A stretch of DNA of 64,000 nucleotides from Nocardia vinacea NBRC 16497 (GTDB lineage: Bacteria; Actinomycetota; Actinomycetes; Mycobacteriales; Mycobacteriaceae): assembly GCF_000308835.1 (NCBI RefSeq), contig NZ_BAGN01000172.1, positions 1 through 64,000 on the forward strand. The letters are read 5' to 3'. The translations under genes and the position numbers were made by a program. Position 1 is the stretch's first letter. Every line of letters begins with the position of its first letter. The notes beneath the pieces are model-generated. The model did not search any database and was not told where the DNA came from. It saw nothing but the letters and a program-made list of their open reading frames with translations. This document shows, in pieces, positions 1 through 7,657 of this stretch.

Positions 1-59
1 GACGCCCTGCACAAGAGGCTGTAACACGTTCTAGTTTCGAACCTCTAAAGTTGGTGCGC

Positions 60-560
60 ATGGGAGTAAACCAACGGGCGCAGATCGTCATGTCCGACGC
101 CGAGATTTCCGAATTCCTGCAGCGCAGCCGCATCGCGACGCTGGCCACCATCGGCCCGAACGGTGCGCCGCACCTGACCGCGATGTGGTACGCGCTCATC
201 GACGGCGAGATCTGGTTCGAGACCAAGGCCAAGTCGCAAAAGGCAGTGAACCTGGGCCGAGACCCCCGCGTGACCTGCATGGTCGAGGCAGGCCAGACCT
301 ACGATCAGTTGCGCGGCGTCTCGATCGAAGGCCACGCCGAGGTCATCGATGATCCGGACAAGCTGTTCGCTGTCGGCGTGAGCGTCTGGGAGCGCTACAC
401 CGGCCCCTACAGCGAAGAAGTCCGCCCGCTCGTCGAACAGATGCTCAACAAGCGCATAGCGGTCCGAGTAGTCCCGGATCGCCTCCGCAGCTGGGACCAC
501 CGCAAACTCGGCCTCCCCCAACTCCCCCTCGGTGGCACCACCGCCCAACCCCTCGACTGA
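60..560 (+). CDS. F420-type flavin/deazaflavin oxidoreductase (PPOX/FDOR family)
   Basis: A 166-residue soluble protein of the pyridoxamine-phosphate-oxidase-like split barrel fold. Residues around 18-45 carry the family pattern of short strands ending in PHLTAMWYALIDG, followed by KAKSQKAVNL, which is the cofactor-phosphate contact region in this family. By family knowledge the actinobacterial FDOR-B branch uses F420 to reduce small substrates; the substrate here is unknown. It resembles Rv2991 of M. tuberculosis, which also lies beside gltX. TTG at 51 and GTG at 54 are in frame, but ATG at 60 gives the N-terminus MGVNQRAQIVM expected from the mycobacterial protein. No clear Shine-Dalgarno is visible. 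Confidence 0.85.
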   Translation: MGVNQRAQIVMSDAEISEFLQRSRIATLATIGPNGAPHLTAMWYALIDGEIWFETKAKSQKAVNLGRDPRVTCMVEAGQTYDQLRGVSIEGHAEVIDDPDKLFAVGVSVWERYTGPYSEEVRPLVEQMLNKRIAVRVVPDRLRSWDHRKLGLPQLPLGGTTAQPLD

Positions 561-691
561 TCGCGCCACGCGGGCAAAATCCGCCTGACACGCCGGGTGC
601 GGCACAGTAGCGTCAATCTTGTTCGACCTGAATCGGCAGCGCGGCGACGTCCCCCGTGGCGCGCCACCGGCCGCGACGACGAGGAGCAGAC

Positions 692-886
692 ATGGCGGAA
701 GCGGATAGTTCCAACGGCAAGGCGGCACCAAGCACCGAAGACGTCAAACGCAAGTTCAAGGAAGCCCTGGAGCGCAAAAACCAGCACCACGCCAAGTCGA
801 ACGACCACCTCGACGGACGCTCCAAGGCAACCTCCTCCCACGGCAGCGCCAGCCATAAGCGGGAGTTCCGCCGCAAGAGCGGATAG
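692..886 (+). CDS. Small DUF5302-type protein
   Basis: A 64-residue, strongly charged, Lys/Arg/Ser-rich protein with no membrane segment. The core KRKFKEALERKNQHH matches my memory of the actinobacterial DUF5302 family, whose function is unknown. ATG at 692 is preceded by GAGGAG at 681-686, so it is preferred over an upstream in-frame start at 656. A strong terminator follows 14 bases after the stop, so it is probably a single-gene transcript. Confidence 0.75.
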   Translation: MAEADSSNGKAAPSTEDVKRKFKEALERKNQHHAKSNDHLDGRSKATSSHGSASHKREFRRKSG

Positions 887-900
887 GAAGCCGAACACCC

Positions 901-936
901 AAAAAGCCCTCCAGCTGAACCTCTGGAGGGCTTTTG
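901..936 (+). terminator. Rho-independent terminator
   Basis: Inverted repeat AAAAGCCCTCCAG / CTGGAGGGCTTTT with an 8-base loop (arms about 902-914 and 923-935), with A and T runs at its two ends. It follows the small DUF5302-type gene. Confidence 0.85.
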
Positions 937-1095
937 CGTATCCAAAAGCTCTCGACCCAACTCCAGCAACTCAGGTCACATGAGGGCATCGAGCCCGCGC
1001 CCACACCGCCCTGATGGATAAGTCACACCGCCACGACAAAATGCCCACCGTGGCGAGGAAACAGAGCCCACCTGCACAACGGCACCCTGACCTGC

Positions 1096-1180
1096 CGTTC
1101 CGGGGCGAAGCCCCCGGCCAGACTCGGGGGTCCGGGGGCGAAGCCCTCCGGGTAGGGGTGTGGGGGTCCCACCCCCACAA
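1096..1180. repeat. GC-rich intergenic repeat with hairpins
   Basis: Two related copies of a G-rich motif containing GGGGCGAAGCCC (near 1099 and 1134) are followed by a perfect hairpin TGTGGGGGT-CCC-ACCCCCACA at 1159-1179. There is no credible ORF. It looks like a dispersed intergenic element of the REP type, but copies elsewhere in the genome cannot be checked here. Confidence 0.45.
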
Positions 1181-1198
1181 GACAATGCGAAGCAGAAA

Positions 1199-1227
1199 AG
1201 GCCCATGCTCTCCATGAGCATGGGCCT
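1199..1227 (-). terminator. Terminator downstream of tRNA-Glu
   Basis: Perfect 12-base inverted repeat AGGCCCATGCTC / GAGCATGGGCCT with a 5-base loop. On the minus strand it is followed by a short T run (CTTTTCTG). It lies 10 bases past the 3' end of the tRNA-Glu gene. Confidence 0.8.
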
Positions 1228-1237
1228 CCCATCTGCG

Positions 1238-1310
1238 TAGCCCCGACGGGATTCGAACCCGCGCTACCGCCTTGAGAGGGCGGCGTCCTAGGCCGCTAGA
1301 CGACGGGGCC
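1238..1310 (-). tRNA. tRNA-Glu (CTC anticodon)
   Basis: A 73-base cloverleaf on the minus strand. The acceptor starts GGCCCCG and ends CGGGGCT; its outermost pair is G-T. The D arm begins GTCTAGC. The anticodon stem CCGCC/GGCGG closes the loop CTCTCAA, giving anticodon CTC. The T loop is TTCGAAT. CCA is not encoded. It lies downstream of tRNA-Gln and gltX on the same strand. Confidence 0.95.
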
Positions 1311-1465
1311 AGGACTCGATCTCCCACATTTCGGTGGGTGATCTTTCCGGTTGATCTTTCGATCAGTGGAAGCTCGGTTAGCTTAGCCGACCGAAGCTCG
1401 GCGACCAAATCGCCGGATGCTGAACAACTTTCGGTCGCGCACCGAGAGACGAACAACATTCTCCG

Positions 1466-1537
1466 CTGGGGTACCAGGACTCGAACCTAGAATGGCTGAA
1501 CCAGAATCAGCTGTGTTGCCAATTACACCATACCCCA
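1466..1537 (-). tRNA. tRNA-Gln (CTG anticodon)
   Basis: A 72-base cloverleaf on the minus strand. The acceptor stem is TGGGGTA/TACCCCA, the anticodon stem GCTGA/TCAGC closes the loop TTCTGGT (anticodon CTG), and the T loop is TTCGAGT. CCA is not encoded. In organisms lacking a glutaminyl-tRNA synthetase this tRNA is first charged with Glu by GltX and then amidated by GatCAB; both gltX and gatB are in this window. Confidence 0.95.
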
Positions 1538-1671
1538 ATGACCAGGACGTTCGACCTCGTGTCCGGCTGACCCGAGGCCCTGTTCCGAGCCGAGAAGTAG
1601 AGTACCAAACCGCATACGGTCTACTACAAATCGCCTGGTCAACGCCCTGTTTTTCGGTCAAAGACGGATTT

Positions 1672-3144
1672 TCAGGCCGACGCCGTCCAGTCCCGCGCCG
1701 AGCGCAGCCGAGCCAGGCTCGTCTCGCGGCCGAGCAGCTCCAGCGATTCGTACAGCGGCGGGCTGATATGCGAACCCGTCACCGCCACTCGCACTGGTGC
1801 GAACGCCTTACGCGGTTTGAGCCCCAGATCATCGATGAGCGCGGTTTTGAGCGCATCCTCGATAGCGGGGGTGGTCCAGGCCGTCAGCGGCTCCAGCGCG
1901 GCAATAGCGGCATCCAATACCGGCGTCGCTTCGGAACCCAGGTTCTTCGACCCCGCCGCAGGATCAATCGCGAACTCTTCCGCGGGCGCGAACAAGAAAC
2001 GCAGCAGATCCCACGCGTCGGACAACACCACGATCCGGGTTTGCACTAGTTCGGCGGCCGCGGCGAACAACTTGTCGTCGATGTCGGCGCCGATGTGGCC
2101 GTGTTCGGTGAGGAACTCACGCAAGCGGTGCGTGAAATCGCCCGGCTCCAGCAATCGGATGTGTTCGGCGTTGAGCGCATCCGCCTTCTTCTGATCGAAA
2201 CGAGCCGGATTCGAATTCACTTTCGAGATATCGAAGGCCGCCACCATCTCGGCCATCGAGAAAACATCGCGATCATCCGCGATGCCCCAGCCGAGTAGCG
2301 CCAGGTAATTCAGCAAACCCTCCGGGATGAATCCCCTATCCCGATGGACGAACAGATTCGACTCCGGATCGCGCTTGGACAACTTCTTGTTGCCCTGCCC
2401 CATCACGAACGGTAGATGGCCGAACTCCGGAGTGAACTCCGCGACACCGATCCGGCGCATCGCCGCGTAGAGCGCGATTTGGCGCGGAGTGGACGAGAGA
2501 ATGTCCTCACCGCGCAACACATGGGTGATCTTCATCAATGCGTCGTCGACCGGGTTAACCAGCGTATAGAGCGGATCGCCATTACCGCGAGTGAGTGCGA
2601 AATCGGGCACGGTACCCGCTTTGAAGGTGGTTTCGCCGCGCACGAGATCGTGCCAGGTGATGTCTTCGTCGGGCATTCGGAGCCGGATTACCGCCGGGCG
2701 TCCGGCGGCCCGATGGGCCTCGATCTCCTCGGGGGTGAGATCGCGGTCGTAGTTGTCGTAGCCGAGTTTCGGATCGCGGCCCGCCGCCCGATGGCGCTCC
2801 TCGACTTCCTCGGGCGTGGAGAAGGATTCGTACGCTTCACCGGCCGCCAGCAAATTCCGCACGACTTCCATATGCAGCTCGCGTCGCTGCGATTGCCGAT
2901 AGGGCGCATAGGGCCCGCCGACCTCCGGCCCCTCGTCCCAGGTGAGGCCGAGCCAGCGCAGCGCATCCAGGATCGCACCATATGATTCTTCGGAATCGCG
3001 TGCGGCATCGGTATCTTCGATGCGGAAGACGAACTTGCCGCCGGTGTGGCGGGCGTACGCCCAATTGAACAGCGCCGTCCGGACCAGGCCGACATGCGGC
3101 GTTCCGGTCGGTGACGGGCAGAAGCGGACCCGTACTTCAGTCAT
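1672..3144 (-). CDS. gltX: Glutamyl-tRNA synthetase
   Basis: A 490-residue cytoplasmic class I aminoacyl-tRNA synthetase that attaches Glu to tRNA. The N-terminal Rossmann domain has the HIGH-type motif HVGL at residues 17-20, and the KMSKS-type motif reads KLSKR at 254-258. The length is normal. In actinobacteria this enzyme is generally non-discriminating and also misacylates tRNA-Gln for the GatCAB route. ATG at 3144 is chosen because AAAGAGAG lies just upstream; an in-frame start at 3174 would overlap the upstream gene. The gap to the FAH-family gene is 13 bases, so the two are probably co-transcribed. Confidence 0.97.
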   Translation of the reverse strand: MTEVRVRFCPSPTGTPHVGLVRTALFNWAYARHTGGKFVFRIEDTDAARDSEESYGAILDALRWLGLTWDEGPEVGGPYAPYRQSQRRELHMEVVRNLLAAGEAYESFSTPEEVEERHRAAGRDPKLGYDNYDRDLTPEEIEAHRAAGRPAVIRLRMPDEDITWHDLVRGETTFKAGTVPDFALTRGNGDPLYTLVNPVDDALMKITHVLRGEDILSSTPRQIALYAAMRRIGVAEFTPEFGHLPFVMGQGNKKLSKRDPESNLFVHRDRGFIPEGLLNYLALLGWGIADDRDVFSMAEMVAAFDISKVNSNPARFDQKKADALNAEHIRLLEPGDFTHRLREFLTEHGHIGADIDDKLFAAAAELVQTRIVVLSDAWDLLRFLFAPAEEFAIDPAAGSKNLGSEATPVLDAAIAALEPLTAWTTPAIEDALKTALIDDLGLKPRKAFAPVRVAVTGSHISPPLYESLELLGRETSLARLRSARDWTASA

Positions 3145-3157
3145 GGCTCTCTTTCGA

Positions 3158-3931
3158 CTAGCGCTTGGCGGCAACAGGATTGGTGAGGGTTCCGATACCC
3201 TCGACGGTCACGGAGACGTTCTGCCCGGCCTGTAGCGGGCCGACGCCCTCCGGAGTGCCGGTGAGGAGCACATCGCCGGGCAGCAGCGTCATCACCGTGG
3301 TCACCCACTCGATGAACTTCGGAATATCGTGCAGCAGAAGCGAAGTGCGGCTGCGCTGGCGGACCTCGCCGTCGACTTCGGTGACGATCTCCAGATCCGA
3401 AGGGTCGAGCGAGGTTTCGATCCACGGGCCGAGCGGGCAGAAGGTGTCGTAGCCCTTGCCCCGAGTCCACTGGCCGTCGTGCTTCTGCTGATCGCGCGCG
3501 GTCACATCGTTGGCGACGGTGTAGCCGAGCACCACGTCGAGTGCGCGGGCAGCGGGCACATCCTTGCACGGACGGCCGATGACGATCGCGAGCTCGCCCT
3601 CGTAGTCGACCTGGGATGAGCTGGGCGGCAATACGATCGACGCGTTCGGGCCGATGATCGAGGTGCTCGGCTTCATGAAGATCACCGGATCCGCCGGTGC
3701 GACCCCGCCCATTTCGGCCGCGTGTGCGGCGTAATTCTTACCGATGCAGACCACCTTGCTGGCCAGAATCGGCGCGAGCAGGCGCACATCGGCCAGCGGC
3801 CAACTCCGCCCGGTGAATGTCGGAGTACCGAACGGATGTTCCGCGATCTCCTTGGCGACGCTCTCGCTCCCCTCCCCTTCGATGCTGACGAAAGCGACTC
3901 CATCGGGACTGGCGATTCGACCTAGACGCAT
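3158..3931 (-). CDS. Fumarylacetoacetate hydrolase family protein
   Basis: A 257-residue protein of the FAH superfamily. These are metal-dependent hydrolases, decarboxylases or isomerases acting on 2-oxo acids such as 2-hydroxyhepta-2,4-diene-1,7-dioate. KVVCIGKNYAAHAAEMG near residue 60, a metal-binding region with DYEGELAIVIG, and the C-terminal GDVLLTGTPEGVGP are all family signatures. The orthologue in M. tuberculosis (Rv2993c) also sits directly upstream of gltX, so the pairing is old. The true substrate cannot be read from sequence. Confidence 0.9.
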   Translation of the reverse strand: MRLGRIASPDGVAFVSIEGEGSESVAKEIAEHPFGTPTFTGRSWPLADVRLLAPILASKVVCIGKNYAAHAAEMGGVAPADPVIFMKPSTSIIGPNASIVLPPSSSQVDYEGELAIVIGRPCKDVPAARALDVVLGYTVANDVTARDQQKHDGQWTRGKGYDTFCPLGPWIETSLDPSDLEIVTEVDGEVRQRSRTSLLLHDIPKFIEWVTTVMTLLPGDVLLTGTPEGVGPLQAGQNVSVTVEGIGTLTNPVAAKR

Positions 3932-4142
3932 GCACCGCAGTCTATCGACCGCCCCTCGACCTGCTCGAACGCGCCCGACCGAGCGGTCCGGAACCGCGCG
4001 CGGCGGCGGGTTCGGCGGCTCGCGATGTGAGCAGTTCTACAGAACCACAGCGGAATCCACTTGCCCACTGGGTGTACGGTGAGTCTCGATGTTCACCCAA
4101 TGAGAATTCATTCCCATATTTTGAGATTTCGAGGTGAGGCCG

Positions 4143-5324
4143 ATGGCGACGACCGTGACCCAGATGCGCGACATCCGACGGTGGTCCATGCTCGGACTCG
4201 GCGTGTTCGCCCAGGCCTCCAGCGCCGTCTTCATCCACGGGGTTCCGTTTCTTTTGCCCGCACTGACCGCCGGTGGCATGCCATTGGCTACCGCGGGTCT
4301 GCTCGTGGCCATGCCGACCGTTGGCCTGGTATGCACGCTGATCGCCTGGGGATATGTCGTGGACCGGATCGGCGAGCACAAGGTACTGGTCGGCGGACCA
4401 CTGCTGATGTTCGGCGCGGGCGTCGCGGCGGCTACCGTCACCGATCACATGCTGCTCGGCGCATTGCTGTTCCTGGGCGGCGTCGGCGCGGCGAGTACCA
4501 ATGGGGCCAGCGGCCGGGTGATCGTCGGCTGGTTCCCGCCGCGGCGACGCGGACTGGCGATGGGCATTCGACAGACCGCGCAGCCCATCGGCGTCGGCAT
4601 CGGCGCGCTCAGCATTCCGGCCGTTGCGGCCGCGCATGGAGTCTCGGCGGCCATTCTGGTGCCCGCGATGATGGCAGGTGTCGCCGCGCTGGGCTGCTTG
4701 ATCGGGATCATCGATCCTCCTCGACCCGCGGGCGCGGCGGCGGATCGAGCCAACCCGTATCGCGGCGATTCCACGCTATGGCGCATCCATGCGGTGTCGG
4801 TGCTGCTGTGCATTCCGCAAGGGACCGTATGGACTTTCGCATTATTGTGGTTGCATAGTGACGTTGGCTGGTCGCTGCCCGTAGCAGGCGCTCTGGTGAC
4901 CGGAACCCAATTCCTCGGCGCCATAGGACGAATCGGCGCGGGCGCATGGTCCGATCGCGTCGGCAGCCGAATGGGACCGCTGCGCACCGTCGCCATCGCC
5001 GCCGTAATCTCCATGGCCGCTTTGGCTTTGGCCGCATGGACGCACGCATGGTGGGCCGCGATTCCGCTGCTGATCGCCGCATCGGTCATCACGGTCTCCG
5101 ATAACGGTTTGGCCTTCACGGCCGTCGCCGAGATCGCCGGACCGTTCTGGAGTGGACGTGGACTCGGCATCCAGAACACCGGCCAGAACCTCGCAATGGC
5201 CGCCATACCACCGGTTTTCGGCGCGCTGATCACCGCAAGCGGTTTCCCCGCCGCATATCTGTTGGCCGCCGTGCTGGCGATGGCCGCGGTTCCGCTGGTC
5301 CCCACTGATCGACGATCCGAATAA
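4143..5324 (+). CDS. MFS transporter
   Basis: A 393-residue inner-membrane protein with about 12 hydrophobic segments and the layout of the Major Facilitator Superfamily. The loop DRIGEHKVLVGG after the second helix is the MFS motif A region, and a central charged loop near residues 185-205 separates the two halves. The start is ATG at 4143, preceded by GAGGTGAGG; GTG at 4134 is in frame but overlaps that ribosome site. Rv2994, an MFS protein, occupies the same place in M. tuberculosis. The substrate is unknown; export of a small molecule is a guess. Confidence 0.9.
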   Translation: MATTVTQMRDIRRWSMLGLGVFAQASSAVFIHGVPFLLPALTAGGMPLATAGLLVAMPTVGLVCTLIAWGYVVDRIGEHKVLVGGPLLMFGAGVAAATVTDHMLLGALLFLGGVGAASTNGASGRVIVGWFPPRRRGLAMGIRQTAQPIGVGIGALSIPAVAAAHGVSAAILVPAMMAGVAALGCLIGIIDPPRPAGAAADRANPYRGDSTLWRIHAVSVLLCIPQGTVWTFALLWLHSDVGWSLPVAGALVTGTQFLGAIGRIGAGAWSDRVGSRMGPLRTVAIAAVISMAALALAAWTHAWWAAIPLLIAASVITVSDNGLAFTAVAEIAGPFWSGRGLGIQNTGQNLAMAAIPPVFGALITASGFPAAYLLAAVLAMAAVPLVPTDRRSE

Positions 5325-5562
5325 CGGCCCCTCAGGAATTCGCGCCTGCTCCGGTTCGCCGGGGCGGGCGCGATGCATGTGCGTCGGAGCCGCCTCCGGA
5401 GGGAATCGCGGATTCAGATCGCGCTGCGCCGCAGGATCGAAGCCGATCCGAGAAGACGTTGTCCGCCCGATCTTCGACTGAACGCGGCGCCGAAACCTGG
5501 CCGGTCCTCGCGATAGGCGCCACACCCGAGGCCAAGCAATAGATTCATACCTCCGACCCACG

Positions 5563-5611
5563 ATGTAAATCCAGCCTTGACAAGGCGAGAGTGTCAAGCC
5601 AGGCTTTACAT
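5563..5611. promoter_or_regulatory. Large palindromic operator abutting a start codon
   Basis: Two 20-base arms (5563-5582 and 5592-5611) form an imperfect inverted repeat with 17 of 20 positions matching and a 9-base spacer. Each arm reads ATGTAAAxCCxGxCTTGACA outward to inward. The right arm ends on the base before ATG at 5612. TTGACA in the arms can also serve as a -35 element on either strand. A regulator dimer or a pair of dimers probably binds here. Confidence 0.7.
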
Positions 5612-6106
5612 ATGTCCGATGAACAGCAGCGCGTAGACCCGCAGGACGAGCGGGCGATGCTCGGAAAGTTGTTGTCCGCCAATGCGGAACTGGTCGTGGG
5701 TGTGCTACGCCCGGAGGAGGGCAGGCCCAGCGTGCCGGTGCTCGCCGCGCTCACGGCGACCCGAAATCTCAGTCGACTCGTCGACGATATCCTGCACACC
5801 CTGGCCCGGCAGGCGCGCGAAGAAGGCCACACCTGGGCCGAAATCGGCGATCTCCTCGGCACCTCCCGACAAGCGGCCTTCCAACGCTTCAGCGGCCCGA
5901 TGCCCCCGATGGGCCCGTTCCCCACACCCCCGAATCCGCCCACACCCCCGATGCCGCCCAACCCTCCCATTCCCCCGACTCCACCCGGTTTTCCCACCCC
6001 GCCAGCCGGTTTCCCCACCCCACCCCGCATGCCCATGCCACCCGGCCCACCCCCAATGCCCACCCCACCCGACATGCCGAAACCCCCGAGCCCGCCAACC
6101 CGTTGA
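5612..6106 (+). CDS. HTH protein with proline-rich tail
   Basis: A 164-residue protein. Residues 1-90 are helical and end in WAEIGDLLGTSRQAAFQRF, a helix-turn-helix of the type found in sigma-like and Clp-associated actinobacterial regulators. The remaining 70 or so residues are almost entirely Pro with Met, Phe, Gly, Asn and Thr, in PPNPPTPP-like units. It may autoregulate through the palindrome that touches its start codon. A GTG at 5591 is in frame but lies inside the palindrome, so ATG 5612 is preferred. The next gene is also proline-rich and 40 bases away, suggesting an operon. Confidence 0.7.
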   Translation: MSDEQQRVDPQDERAMLGKLLSANAELVVGVLRPEEGRPSVPVLAALTATRNLSRLVDDILHTLARQAREEGHTWAEIGDLLGTSRQAAFQRFSGPMPPMGPFPTPPNPPTPPMPPNPPIPPTPPGFPTPPAGFPTPPRMPMPPGPPPMPTPPDMPKPPSPPTR

Positions 6107-6146
6107 TCCCCATTTCACCGATTCCCTTACAACACAGGAGATAACC

Positions 6147-6743
6147 ATGTCCCAAGACCCCAACTCCGTCCCCCACCCGCCCGACGCGCCGGCACCGCCG
6201 AGCCCCGCAGCACCGCCCAATTGGCAGACGCCCAACCTTTCACCACCCGGTTGGCCGCCTCCGCCGCCCGACTGGCAGACACCGCCCAACCTTTCAACGC
6301 CATCCGGTCGGCCGACCCCGCCGCCGCCTGGCCCCTCCCACGGTTGGCCGACCCCGCCGCCGCCCAATTGGGCAACACCTCCGATGTTCCCTCCGGTGCC
6401 GCCAAGCCCACCTGCCGCCCCGAATCGGCCACCGCATCCACATCCGCACAGCTGGGCGGCCCCTGGCTCAGTGAGTTCTCCTGCCGCGCAGCACCTTCCC
6501 GGCGGATGGCCCACTCCGCCGCCACCCCTTCGGGCGACAGCTGCGATGCCGTCAGATTTCGCTGCCGCCCAGCACGTGCCGGGGCGGCCGATCGCTGCCA
6601 TGCAACCTGGACAGCCCAAGTCGCCACCTGAACCGATGCCGCCATCGCAGGCGAATCCAGTTGCAGCGACAGATCTTCCGCAGGATCACCAGTCCAGTGC
6701 CGAGCCGCAGGAATCCGATGACGCATCCGGGCGGCCAAGATAA
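6147..6743 (+). CDS. Proline/tryptophan-rich low-complexity protein
   Basis: A 198-residue protein with no recognised domain. It is built from degenerate repeats of the form PNWQTPPNLSxPxGWPxPPPP, rich in Pro, Trp, Ser and Gln, with no signal peptide or membrane helix. The start ATG 6147 has CAGGAG eight bases upstream. A reading frame continues upstream to 5682, but that part overlaps the HTH gene in another frame and is a shadow. It is probably co-transcribed with the HTH/proline-rich gene. It may be a scaffold or SH3/WW-like ligand; this is a guess. Confidence 0.55.
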   Translation: MSQDPNSVPHPPDAPAPPSPAAPPNWQTPNLSPPGWPPPPPDWQTPPNLSTPSGRPTPPPPGPSHGWPTPPPPNWATPPMFPPVPPSPPAAPNRPPHPHPHSWAAPGSVSSPAAQHLPGGWPTPPPPLRATAAMPSDFAAAQHVPGRPIAAMQPGQPKSPPEPMPPSQANPVAATDLPQDHQSSAEPQESDDASGRPR

Positions 6744-7068
6744 CCACACAATCACAACCACCTCTGAGCAGCTGGCCGAACTGCGCAAGCTAGGACCAGA
6801 CGTCGCCGAATCCGTCAGTGCGGCAGCCACTGTCGTCGAACAGCGGCATCGAGCGGTCGCCGGTACAGTTTTCGATGGCATCGGGCCGATCGGCGAGCCT
6901 GCGACGCGAGTCCACGATGTCATCACGGACCCCGTCTACGACTCGATTCGTGGAATTGCCACCGCGGTCGGCAGCGCACTTACCGAGCGCGAATGGGTCA
7001 GATCTCGATCAAGGCGGCCGGATCGAAACTCACCCGAAACGGTGGATCGGCTCGGATCGCCGCGGTGA
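6718..7068 (+). pseudogene. N-terminal remnant of an alpha/beta hydrolase
   Basis: A 116-residue reading frame. Residues 20-90 (with VEQRHRAVAGTVFDGIG and VHDVITDPVYDSIRG) resemble the N-terminal cap of actinobacterial esterase/lipase proteins of about 400 residues. The similarity stops near 6994; the rest is Arg-rich and runs through the 3' end of the opposing Uma2 gene. No nucleophile motif is present. I read it as a gene cut off by a past rearrangement. The family assignment is from memory and moderate. Confidence 0.4.
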
Positions 7069-7579
7069 ATACGGTTCCTGACGTCACCGTTGGATGGGGG
7101 TGAAAGGCTCCGTCCGCGAGCAGCATTCGGTGTATCCGGACCTCCGGATGGTGCTCGACTATCCAGTACTGCGGAATGTCGATGGCCGCGTACTCGCGAA
7201 CCTTCCTGACCCGATCGGTGCGTTCACTGCCGTCGCCCGGCGCAACGATCTCCACGGCGAGCAGTACCTCCGTACCGGAAATCAGCCGGGGCGTTTCGGC
7301 GATAATCGCGGCCCGCGCAACATCTCTCGGTATCACCACGATATCGGGCTTGCGAATGCCGCTGGGCGTGTTGACTTCCCAACCACCGCCGATACATACG
7401 TGCACCGCGGCACCCCCGGCCGCGATATCGATGAGCCGCCCGAGCCGCTGCACCACGAAATCGTGACGCGCACCGCCCGCGACCGCGATCAACCAGCCGT
7501 CCTCGAGCTCGAAACCCTTACCGCCGCTCGGTAAACGGTGCAGATCCACATCGGTATACGGTCCCCGACGCTCGCTCAT
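6998..7579 (-). CDS. Uma2 family endonuclease (DUF820)
   Basis: A 193-residue protein with the restriction-endonuclease-like Uma2 fold. FELEDGWLI near residue 23, RKPDIVVIP near 75, LAVEIVAPGDGSERTDR near 106 and the C-terminal EYAAIDIPQYWIVEH give the order typical of the family, with Asp and Glu in the PD-(D/E)XK-like positions. Such genes are abundant in cyanobacteria and actinobacteria and often mobile; their cellular role is unclear. It stands alone and converges on the broken hydrolase. Confidence 0.85.
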   Translation of the reverse strand: MSERRGPYTDVDLHRLPSGGKGFELEDGWLIAVAGGARHDFVVQRLGRLIDIAAGGAAVHVCIGGGWEVNTPSGIRKPDIVVIPRDVARAAIIAETPRLISGTEVLLAVEIVAPGDGSERTDRVRKVREYAAIDIPQYWIVEHHPEVRIHRMLLADGAFHPHPTVTSGTVFTAAIRADPPFRVSFDPAALIEI

Positions 7580-7610
7580 CGAACTCCCGCGCGTTCCTGC
7601 GAAGCCGAAA

Positions 7611-7642
7611 GGCCCGCACTCGGACTGGCTCGAGCGCGGGCC
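7611..7642 (-). terminator. Terminator of leuB
   Basis: Inverted repeat GGCCCGCACTCG / CGAGCGCGGGCC with 11 of 12 pairs and an 8-base loop. On the minus strand it is followed by CTTTCGG. It lies 15 bases after the leuB stop. Confidence 0.7.
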
Positions 7643-7657
7643 GTCAGGCAGAACATG

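Noticed and set aside
5705..6619. A 304-residue Gly-rich minus-strand frame like PE_PGRS proteins
   Set aside because: It is the antisense shadow of the proline-rich genes (CCN codons read as GGN) and has no ribosome site.
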